Of a stretch of DNA of 6,958 bases, positions 1 through 5,089 are shown piece by piece. A program made the translations under genes and the position numbers. The DNA comes from Thermoleophilaceae bacterium (lineage in GTDB: Bacteria; Actinomycetota; Thermoleophilia; Solirubrobacterales; Thermoleophilaceae), in assembly GCA_013695885.1 (NCBI GenBank), contig JACCZP010000058.1:1-6958 (forward strand). Direction: 5' to 3'. Position 1 is the stretch's first letter. The number at the start of each line of letters is the position of its first letter. The notes below the pieces were generated by a model. It saw only the letters and a program-made list of their open reading frames with translations. It did not search any database and had not been told where the DNA came from.

Positions 1-1141
1 TGTACCCGATGAAGGCCTTGTTCCTGTTCCAGGTCACCGCGCCCATCAGCTCGTCGTCGCGGTGGCCCTCGATGATCACCTTCCACGCCTCCCGGTCCTC
101 CTCGACCACCGACACGTCGGTTGCGCGCTCGAACAGGCCGACCGACTTGATCGAGGTGTCGTATTGATCGGACCAGAAGGTCGGCACCGGGGCGAAGGGC
201 GTGCGCTCGTCGGGATCGGCGAGCAGGTTCTTGACCGCCGCGCGCGCCATCTCCGCGGCGTTGCTCCAGTGCTCGACCCAGATCGGTCCGTCAGCCTGGG
301 GGTGGAGCCAGGCCGCGATGTCCCCGGCGGCGACCACGTCGGTGGTGCCCTTGGCCACGCAGCACGCGTCGCACAGCACGGCACCCGACTCGAACTCGAG
401 TCCTGAGCCCTTCAGCCAGTCGGAGTTCGCCACCGAGCCGAGGGCGATGAGCACGAGATCGGCCTCGATGCGCGTGCCGCCCTCGAGACAGACGGCCTCG
501 ACCCGGTCGCTTCCCTCGAAGCCCTCGACGTTGGCCTCGAGGTGAAGCTTCACGCCCTCGTCGGTGTGGAGCTGGGCCGCTCGCTCGCCCACCTGGGCGC
601 CGAGCACCGGCATCGGGTAGGGCGCGACGTCGATGAGCGCGACCTCCTCGAGCCCGCGTCTGCGAAGGGTCGCCGCTACCTCGCACCCGATGAAGCCCGC
701 GCCCACGATCACCACCCGCGGTGAGTCGAAGGCCACCGCGTCGCGCAGCGCGATCGAGTCGTCCAGCGTCCGGAGGGTGTGGAAGCCGGCGAGGTCGGGC
801 AGGTCGGGCCACTCGCGCGCCCGGCGGCCGGTGGCGATCACGAGACCGTCGTAGGAGAGCTCTTCGCCGTCGTCGAGGGTGACCGCCCGCTCCTCGATGT
901 CGAGCCCCTTCGCCGGCGAGCCGAGCTTCCAGGTGATGTCGAGCTCGTCGTCGGTTCCGAACAGGCAGTCGTCGGGGTCCATGTCCCCCGCGAGGACCTG
1001 CTTGGAGAGCGGAGGCCGGTTGTAGGGAGCGTGCTCCTCCTCGCCGACGACGGTCAGCTCGCCGCCGAACTCGAGGTCGCGGAGCTCTTCGGCGGCGCGC
1101 AACCCCGCGAGGCCGGCGCCGACGACGACGATCCGGTCCAC
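1..1141 (-). CDS. Ferredoxin/rubredoxin-type NAD(P)H reductase, FAD-dependent (C-terminus cut by window edge)
   Basis: This flavoprotein should pass electrons from NAD(P)H through FAD to a small iron-sulfur carrier such as a ferredoxin serving a P450 or oxygenase. The GTG start at 1141 is forced by an in-frame TAG at 1150-1148. I read 380 uninterrupted residues before the edge; relatives have about 400, so little is missing. Visible motifs are an N-terminal FAD-binding GAGLAG (residues 8-13), the family signature YNRPPLSKQVLAG (40-52), the ATG turn (103-105), an NAD-binding GAGFIGCE (147-154) followed by Asp171 at the end of the next strand, and AAGDIA (271-276). The C-terminal reductase domain shows EHWSNA (290-295) and FWSDQYD (322-328). 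The acidic Asp171 suggests NADH rather than NADPH, which is inferred. It has no good ribosome binding site of its own and is probably translated by coupling to the 27-codon ORF ending seven bases upstream. No oxygenase is visible nearby. Confidence 0.93.
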   Translation of the reverse strand, partial: MDRIVVVGAGLAGLRAAEELRDLEFGGELTVVGEEEHAPYNRPPLSKQVLAGDMDPDDCLFGTDDELDITWKLGSPAKGLDIEERAVTLDDGEELSYDGLVIATGRRAREWPDLPDLAGFHTLRTLDDSIALRDAVAFDSPRVVIVGAGFIGCEVAATLRRRGLEEVALIDVAPYPMPVLGAQVGERAAQLHTDEGVKLHLEANVEGFEGSDRVEAVCLEGGTRIEADLVLIALGSVANSDWLKGSGLEFESGAVLCDACCVAKGTTDVVAAGDIAAWLHPQADGPIWVEHWSNAAEMARAAVKNLLADPDERTPFAPVPTFWSDQYDTSIKSVGLFERATDVSVVEEDREAWKVIIEGHRDDELMGAVTWNRNKAFIGY

Positions 1142-1147
1142 GGGAAG

Positions 1148-1231
1148 CTAGGCCTCGACCTTGATTCCCGCGGCGGCCACCACGCACTCGCCGCGGGCCT
1201 CGCAAACGTCGAAGTCGACTACCACCTTCAC
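1148..1231 (-). pseudogene. 27-codon ferredoxin remnant or leader ORF directly upstream of the reductase
   Basis: The ORF starts at GTG and ends at TAG, and it is preceded by the strong ribosome binding site AAGGAGG five bases away. It begins MKVVVDFDVCEARGEC, which closely resembles the N-terminus of actinobacterial [3Fe-4S] ferredoxins: a V/K-rich first strand, DFD, then C-X5-C with Cys10 and Cys16. It ends GIKVEA, like the usual ferredoxin C-terminus after the third cluster cysteine. Family members have about 60-65 residues, so about 35 central residues, including the third Cys-Pro, are absent. With two cysteines it should not hold a normal [3Fe-4S] cluster. An in-frame TAG lies 13 codons before the start, so no longer N-terminus exists. 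It sits where such reductases often have their ferredoxin gene, in the same reading frame as the reductase. It may be a decayed gene kept for translational coupling, or a functional small peptide. The ferredoxin origin is my inference. Confidence 0.6.
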
Positions 1232-1398
1232 ACCGGCCTCCTTGCTCCCGTTTCCCGCGGCGCCCGGCTACGGGTCGACCCGGGAGCAAACTGGACCTCC
1301 CCCGGCACCGGGGAAAGTTACCCCGGGTGACGCCGACCAACGTGCTGGCCGTGGGCGGCCTGGCGGGCTGAGGACGAGGCGGGGGGCGGGCGACGAGC
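1232..1398. other. Intergenic upstream region of the ferredoxin remnant/reductase unit
   Basis: No convincing gene is visible here. The region must hold the promoter for the minus-strand reductase unit, but I see no clear -35/-10 pair. The best -10-like hexamer is TAACTT at 1320-1315 on the minus strand, without a good -35. Two palindromes are present: CGGGTCGACCCG at 1271-1282 (perfect, 12 bp) and CCCCGG-CA-CCGGGG at 1300-1313. Either could be an operator, but in such GC-rich DNA short palindromes arise by chance. A tandem CGACGAG repeat (1391-1404) overlaps the right end and the adjoining hairpin. Confidence 0.35.
1237..1243 (-). promoter_or_regulatory. Strong Shine-Dalgarno site (AAGGAGG)
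   Basis: This is a full AAGGAGG on the minus strand, five bases before the GTG at 1231. It is the best ribosome binding site in the window. It fixes the start of the 27-codon ORF and probably serves the reductase downstream as well, since the two ORFs are separated by only six bases. Confidence 0.75.
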
Positions 1399-1441
1399 GA
1401 CGAGCGGCCGGCGGCAGGCTCCTGGCGCCGACCCGCTCGTC
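1399..1441 (-). terminator. Long hairpin after the metalloprotease stop, probable transcription terminator
   Basis: The outer arms GACGAGCGG (1399-1407) and CCGCTCGTC (1433-1441) pair perfectly over 9 bp. Inside them CGGCG (1409-1413) pairs with CGCCG (1426-1430), and CAG (1415-1417) with CTG (1422-1424) around a four-base loop. That gives about 17 pairs with two small interruptions. It begins eight bases after the stop codon of the minus-strand metalloprotease gene. No T-run follows in the minus direction, as is common for terminators in high-GC actinobacteria. Confidence 0.55.
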
Positions 1442-1449
1442 CGCGCCGC

Positions 1450-2199
1450 TCAGGCCGCCGCAAAGGCCGCCAGGCGCTCGCGCCAGTCGTGCTCGACCTC
1501 ACGCAGCGGCCGTCCGAACGCGCGCTCGATGGCCCGCTTCGAGCCGCCGACCTCGAGCCGGGTGGCCAGCTCGACGCACCCGTCGCCGCGACCCTCGTCC
1601 TCGAGCAGGTCGAACACCGTCCCCCCGAGCAGCAGGGCATCGGCGGCCGACGGGGGAAACGACGGGGAAGATCCCTCGCGCAGTCGCCGGGCCACTGCGC
1701 CGCGCAGCAGCCGACTCTGGCCCGAGAAGTGCGTGGCGGCGCCCTCGCACAGCCACGCCAGGCGCAGGTAGCGCACGAACGAGGCCGGGCCGAAGGGGGG
1801 CGGAAGCCCGGGGCAGTTAGCCCCCACGACCACGTGTACGTACTCGTGGAGTGGGGCGAGGCCCAGCGCCTCCCGTGAGCCCGGTACCGCGGAAGCACGG
1901 TCCTCGAGGGCCCGGGGGGACAGGGTGTGGATCTTCGCCCGGGTGAACCAGCCCGCTACGTAGCGGCGGCTGCCGGGCGCGGTCGCGGCCCGGGCGAGCG
2001 GCAGCCAGGGCGCGGCGAGGTCGAGCTGCGCCGCTCGCGGGTGCACCACCACGGCGACCTCCCCGGCGGCGATCGGGAAGCGCTCCTCGAGCCTCCCGCG
2101 GAAGGCCTCGAGGCGGTCGAGGAGGACCTCCGCCGCGCTCGCGTCGGCGCTGCCGTGGCGCGCGGAGAACGACAGCGAGTGGGTCTCGACCCAGGGCAC
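1450..2199 (-). CDS. Small cytosolic gluzincin-type zinc metalloprotease (peptidase MA-like)
   Basis: This 249-aa protein starts at GTG 2199. It carries the zinc-protease helix HEYVH (residues 118-122), where two His bind zinc and Glu119 is the general base, followed by WLCEGAA (149-155) with Glu152 as likely third ligand, 30 residues after the second His. That HEXXH plus downstream Glu layout is the gluzincin pattern, and the small size fits the peptidase MA-like families. The opening VETHSLSFSARHG resembles the first strand of these proteins. I see no signal peptide or membrane segment, so it should act in the cytoplasm. The substrate is unknown. The protein ends in an Ala-rich helix. The gene lies 18 bases after the DUF1802 gene and is presumably cotranscribed with it. 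The start has no clear ribosome binding site, which suggests translational coupling. The zinc-protease fold is fairly sure; proteolytic activity is inferred. Confidence 0.8.
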   Translation of the reverse strand: MPWVETHSLSFSARHGSADASAAEVLLDRLEAFRGRLEERFPIAAGEVAVVVHPRAAQLDLAAPWLPLARAATAPGSRRYVAGWFTRAKIHTLSPRALEDRASAVPGSREALGLAPLHEYVHVVVGANCPGLPPPFGPASFVRYLRLAWLCEGAATHFSGQSRLLRGAVARRLREGSSPSFPPSAADALLLGGTVFDLLEDEGRGDGCVELATRLEVGGSKRAIERAFGRPLREVEHDWRERLAAFAAA

Positions 2200-2217
2200 G
2201 GGGCCGCGGGCTGGGGG

Positions 2218-2847
2218 CTAGGCCAGAACCGGCTGGGAGGCGGAGGCGATCCTCTCGATCTCCTCCGCGGCGCGCTCGAACTCCTCGTCGGAGAGGACCG
2301 GAGTGCCCTCGAAGGGCAGGTCGCGCTTCACGTCGAGCCACGAGCGGCAGCCGAGGTACTCGTCGCGCACCCTGATCGTCACCGGGCGTGGGAGTCGGTA
2401 GGTCCGAAGGAGGATCACGTGGAGCGGGTGCCGGCGCTTCCAGCGCAGTCGCTTCTCCGCGTAGGTCGGGGTCCACACGTAGTACGGGGAGAGGGCGTCA
2501 ACGGCCCGAGGGTCGGTGACCAGGTAGCTGGCCGCGACCTCCGCCCATGCGCGGATGCGCACGCGATCGGGCTGGGAGATCCCGCCGTCGTCGGTCAGGG
2601 CGCCGAGCGGGGGGTCGCCCTCCGGCCACACGCCCTCCTCGAGCGCCCGTCCGAGCTCCGGACGGTGGGACTCGCGCACGAGGTCGACCCGTTGGTGGTC
2701 GAAGGTCGGATAGAGGAAGAAGCGGTCGTGCTCGATCTGGAAGTGCCGGCCCTCCTCCCGGACCCCGCCCTTGCGCAGGGTGAGCAGTTGGTCACCTTCC
2801 GCGAGGGCGCGCACGGTTACGGCCCATTCCTTGAGAGCGATCGGCAT
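2218..2847 (-). CDS. DUF1802 family protein, function unknown
   Basis: This is a 209-aa protein. It opens with the family hallmark ALKEWAVTVRALAEGDQLL (residues 4-22), followed by LRKGG (24-28) and then HFQIEHDRFFLYPTFDHQ (35-52). A later conserved block has AEKRLRWKRRHPLHVILLRTY (130-150) and EYLGCRSW (163-170). I recognise this as DUF1802, whose function is not established. The ATG at 2847 is chosen because family similarity begins exactly there; the frame stays open further upstream, but that part overlaps the next gene's coding DNA and is a shadow. There is no signal peptide or membrane helix, and the end is a Glu-rich helix (187-201). The ATG lacks a clear ribosome binding site but lies about 45 bases behind a good promoter. 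It is the first gene of a probable two-gene operon with the metalloprotease. The pairing of strand-rich DUF1802 and a zinc protease suggests a shared but unknown process. Confidence 0.85.
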   Translation of the reverse strand: MPIALKEWAVTVRALAEGDQLLTLRKGGVREEGRHFQIEHDRFFLYPTFDHQRVDLVRESHRPELGRALEEGVWPEGDPPLGALTDDGGISQPDRVRIRAWAEVAASYLVTDPRAVDALSPYYVWTPTYAEKRLRWKRRHPLHVILLRTYRLPRPVTIRVRDEYLGCRSWLDVKRDLPFEGTPVLSDEEFERAAEEIERIASASQPVLA

Positions 2848-2899
2848 GAGTGTGGAGGGACCTGCGGCGCCGGCTGACCGGCGGCCGCTGGGGCAGGGG

Positions 2900-2928
2900 A
2901 TATTACGAGAGGCCGGCGTGGATCTCAA
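2900..2928 (-). promoter_or_regulatory. Sigma70-type promoter of the DUF1802/metalloprotease operon
   Basis: On the minus strand TTGAGA (2928-2923, five of six matches to TTGACA) is followed after exactly 17 bases by TAATAT (2905-2900, four of six matches to TATAAT). The AT-rich -10 stands out in otherwise very GC-rich DNA. Transcription would start near 2893, giving a leader of about 45 bases before the ATG at 2847. Confidence 0.65.
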
Positions 2929-2968
2929 GCCGGCGACGGGCGAGGAGCCCCGCCCGGCCGCCGTTGAT

Positions 2969-2984
2969 CGGTCGGGACCGACCG
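2969..2984 (-). terminator. Short hairpin after the Cys3His protein gene, possible terminator
   Basis: CGGTCG (2969-2974) and CGACCG (2979-2984) form a 6-bp stem with a four-base loop, three bases after the stop of the minus-strand gene ending at 2988. No T-run follows. It would separate that gene from the promoter of the DUF1802 operon. Confidence 0.35.
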
Positions 2985-2987
2985 CGG

Positions 2988-3410
2988 TCAGGCGGCGGAG
3001 ACGGCGACGCCGTCGTCCAGGTGCTTGTGCGAGGGGCAGTACCGGGCACCCGGTACGGGCTCGCGCTGGCACGCCGTGCCCTTGCGCGTCGTGGCGTGGC
3101 AGGAGAGGGGGGCGCCGTCGAGGGTGACCCCGGCCTGGGCGTGGCGGTCGACGTACTCGGTGGCCACCGCCATGTGGCGCTCGATCGCCTGGTAGACGCG
3201 AAGCTGAGCCGACAGCGGGAAGAGGTCGCGAACGTCGCGGAACAGCGAGCGGGCGGGACGCGCGAAGTAGTGACGGTCGGCGGCCAGGCGCTCGAACGCG
3301 GACTCGCAGATCCCGAGGAAGCGCAGCCGTGTCTCTCCCGGTCGCGCCCGCGGGTCGCATCTGACTTCCTCGGCGAGCTCTCGATAGAGAGAGCGGCTGA
3401 ACTGGTACAT
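2988..3410 (-). CDS. Conserved hypothetical protein with C-terminal Cys3His zinc-binding motif
   Basis: This is a 140-aa protein. The ATG at 3410 is preceded by GGAGG with a seven-base gap, an excellent ribosome binding site; a longer in-frame ORF to 3695 overlaps nadB and is unlikely. Residues 1-90 look all-helical and basic, opening MYQFSRSLYRELAEEV, with FLGICESAFERLAADRHYFARP (31-52) and LFRDVRDLFPL (56-66). The C-terminus has Cys104, Cys114, Cys125 and His128 in a CxAxTxxGxxC...YCxxH pattern, resembling the small zinc-binding motif of DUF5763-type proteins. Such motifs probably bind zinc, but the role is unknown. There is no signal peptide or membrane helix. It appears to be a single-gene unit with its own upstream region, which contains regularly spaced direct repeats. 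I recognise the style as a conserved hypothetical of Thermoleophilia-like actinobacteria but cannot assign a function. Confidence 0.8.
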   Translation of the reverse strand: MYQFSRSLYRELAEEVRCDPRARPGETRLRFLGICESAFERLAADRHYFARPARSLFRDVRDLFPLSAQLRVYQAIERHMAVATEYVDRHAQAGVTLDGAPLSCHATTRKGTACQREPVPGARYCPSHKHLDDGVAVSAA

Positions 3411-3467
3411 GGGCTTCCCTCCCCGTTCCCCGACGTCCCCGCCGGGCTCGAGGGCCCGACGGGCGCG

Positions 3468-3473
3468 AGTATC
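3468..3473 (-). promoter_or_regulatory. Candidate -10 element for the Cys3His protein gene
   Basis: GATACT on the minus strand matches four of six TATAAT positions and is not preceded by a good -35. It lies 10 bases downstream of the last unit of the direct-repeat array (3484-3521). That is the geometry of promoters where an activator replaces the -35 box. The call is weak by sequence alone. Confidence 0.3.
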
Positions 3474-3483
3474 ACCACGCCGT

Positions 3484-3521
3484 GTGAAGGCGGCGGGAAG
3501 CTGTGTTAAGCCTAGGTTAAG
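3484..3521 (-). promoter_or_regulatory. Direct-repeat array, candidate response-regulator operator
   Basis: Reading the minus strand, CTTAAC (3521-3516), CTTAAC (3510-3505), CTTCCC (3500-3495) and CTTCAC (3489-3484) recur at 11-, 10- and 11-base steps. The first two are identical and among the few AT-containing words in the region; the last two are degenerate. Helical-turn direct repeats of hexamers are typical of OmpR/PhoB-family binding sites. The array lies about 75 to 110 bases upstream of the Cys3His protein start. Confidence 0.4.
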
Positions 3522-3522
3522 A

Positions 3523-3544
3523 GGCCGGTTCCGAGAGGCCGGCC
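3523..3544 (-). terminator. Hairpin downstream of nadB, probable terminator
   Basis: GGCCGG (3523-3528) and CCGGCC (3539-3544) form a 6-bp GC stem with a 10-base loop, beginning about 18 bases after the nadB stop. On the minus strand the stem is followed by TCTTAA, the closest thing to a T-rich tail here. It sits just upstream of the direct-repeat array. Confidence 0.4.
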
Positions 3545-3561
3545 GCCGGCGGGGCCCAGCA

Positions 3562-5067
3562 CTACTCCCAGCGCTCGAGTCGTGTGGCTGCCTCGCCGTC
3601 GGCCACGGCGTGGAGATGATCCAGGGCGGGGTCGGTCGCCGGGTGGTCGGTGCGCCTGTGGGCTCCGCGCGACTCCTTCCGGGCAAGGGCGGCACGGGCG
3701 ATCATCCAGGCCAGCGCGAACGGATCACCCGCCAGCTCGGCGAGCCCGTCCTCGTGGCGCTCGAGGCCGGCGAGGCGCCAGAGCGCGGACCGGGTGGCCC
3801 GCGGGGGCACCGGCGAGGGCGGCACCTCCGGAAGCTCGAGGGGGTGACCGGGCACCGGCTCCTCGAGCGCGGCCTCCGCGGACCGGCGGCCGAACACGAA
3901 GCACTCGGCCAGCGAGTTCGACGCCAGGCGGTTGGCGCCGTGCACTCCCGTGCACGCGCATTCTCCGACGGCGAGCAGCCCCGGCACCGACGAGCGCCCG
4001 TCGCCGTCGGTGGCCACCCCGCCCATCGTGTAGTGGGCGGCGGGCGCCACGGGGACGGGCGCGCGAGCGGGCTCGAATCCGGCGCGCCGGAGCGTGGCCA
4101 CGATGTTCGGGAAGTGCCCCAGGTCCATTCCGCGCATGTCGAGGGACACGGGCCCCCCTCCCTCCTCGAGCCTGCGGTGGATGGCTCCGGCCACGTGGTC
4201 GCGGGGCGCGAGCTCGTCGACGAAGCGCTCGCCGCCACCGTCGCGAAGCACCGCGCCCTCGCCGCGAACGGCCTCCGACACGAGGAACCCGTCCGCTCCG
4301 TCCGGGTCGACCAGCGCCGTGGGGTGGAACTGCACCAGCTCGAGGTCGGCGAGCGCCGCCCCCGCGGCCAGCGCCAGCGTGAGGCCCGCTCCGATCGCTC
4401 CGCGGGGGTTCGTGGTCCGCTCCCACAGCGCTGCCGCTCCGCCGGTCGCGAGCACGGTGCCGCGCGACAGCACCGCGACGCGCGGACCATCGGGGCGGCG
4501 TGTGGGGTGTGCCAGCAGGCCCGCGCAGCGGCCCTCCGAGACCCACATCGCGGAGGCCGTGAGACCCTCGAGCACCTCGACGCGCGCCTCGGTGGCGCAC
4601 AGGGCGGAGAGCTCCCGCGTGATGCGCCGTCCGGTGGCGCTCCCGCCGGCGTGCACCACGCGCCGATGCGAGTGCCCACCCTCGAGGCCGAGCGCGCGCG
4701 ACCCGTCGGCCGCGCGGTCGAAGGAGACACCGAGCCCCTCCAGGTCCAGGACCCTGGGCGGGCTCTCTGCGCACAGCGCCTCCGCCGCGCTCGGGCGCGA
4801 GAGCCCACGGCCGGCGCTCAGCGTGTCTGCCAGGTGGCGGTCGGGCGAGTCGCCGGGGTCGAGCGCCGCGGCGATGCCTCCCTGCGCCCAGTAGCTCGCG
4901 CTCTCGGCCAGGGGTGAGCGGGACACGAGCGCCACCCGCGCACCCTGCCGTGCGGCCCAGAGCGCGGCGTACAGGCCGGCCGCACCCGCTCCGACGACCG
5001 CCACGTCGACGCGGACGGTGCGGGCGGGCGGGGCCACGGTCCGGCGTGGTGTGGGAGCGAGGGACAT
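3562..5067 (-). CDS. nadB: L-aspartate oxidase
   Basis: This FAD enzyme oxidises L-aspartate to iminoaspartate, the first step of de novo NAD synthesis. The 501-aa sequence has the FAD-binding GAGAAG (residues 26-31), SASYWAQGGIAA (56-67), EGGHSHRR (129-136), QFHPTAL (246-252), SEAVRGEGA (264-272), HYTMGGV (345-351) and TGVHGANRLASNSLAECFVFG (373-393). By alignment to the E. coli enzyme, His248, Arg268, His345 and Arg380 are the substrate-binding and catalytic residues, all present. EGGHSHRR and the ANRLASNSL block favour NadB over the related succinate dehydrogenase/fumarate reductase subunits. The C-terminal helical domain with RKESRGAHRR (463-472) is present but shorter than in E. coli (about 540 aa). 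The ATG at 5067 is taken because the FAD domain follows about 20 residues later; the ribosome binding site is weak. Quinolinate synthase and nadC are not beside it. Confidence 0.95.
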   Translation of the reverse strand: MSLAPTPRRTVAPPARTVRVDVAVVGAGAAGLYAALWAARQGARVALVSRSPLAESASYWAQGGIAAALDPGDSPDRHLADTLSAGRGLSRPSAAEALCAESPPRVLDLEGLGVSFDRAADGSRALGLEGGHSHRRVVHAGGSATGRRITRELSALCATEARVEVLEGLTASAMWVSEGRCAGLLAHPTRRPDGPRVAVLSRGTVLATGGAAALWERTTNPRGAIGAGLTLALAAGAALADLELVQFHPTALVDPDGADGFLVSEAVRGEGAVLRDGGGERFVDELAPRDHVAGAIHRRLEEGGGPVSLDMRGMDLGHFPNIVATLRRAGFEPARAPVPVAPAAHYTMGGVATDGDGRSSVPGLLAVGECACTGVHGANRLASNSLAECFVFGRRSAEAALEEPVPGHPLELPEVPPSPVPPRATRSALWRLAGLERHEDGLAELAGDPFALAWMIARAALARKESRGAHRRTDHPATDPALDHLHAVADGEAATRLERWE

Positions 5068-5089
5068 CCTGCAAGGATTGCCGGTCCCC

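Noticed and set aside
1391..1404. Tandem CGACGAG repeat as a microsatellite or binding site
   Set aside because: There are only two copies, and the second forms part of the terminator hairpin arm. No further copies were seen.
291..1898. 535-codon open frame on the minus strand
   Set aside because: It crosses the reductase, the intergenic gap and half of the metalloprotease in another frame, with an Arg/Pro/Gly-rich translation typical of a high-GC shadow frame.
2848..3360. Upstream extension of the DUF1802 gene to 3360
   Set aside because: It overlaps the Cys3His protein gene on the same strand, contains low-complexity Arg/Pro sequence, and DUF1802 similarity begins exactly at the ATG at 2847 behind a good promoter.
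3411..3695. N-terminal extension of the Cys3His protein into nadB
   Set aside because: The ATG at 3410 has an excellent ribosome site. The extension translates to low-complexity Pro/Arg/Thr sequence and overlaps the end of nadB in another frame.
3409..4917. 502-codon open frame on the plus strand, antisense to nadB
   Set aside because: NadB on the opposite strand has all family motifs. This frame is Arg/Gly/Ala-rich without recognisable domains and exists because third-position GC bias removes stop codons.
5018..5089. Longer deacetylase start at 5018
   Set aside because: It would overlap nadB by 50 bases and adds 24 residues not seen in the family; the family N-terminus begins at the GTG at 5090.
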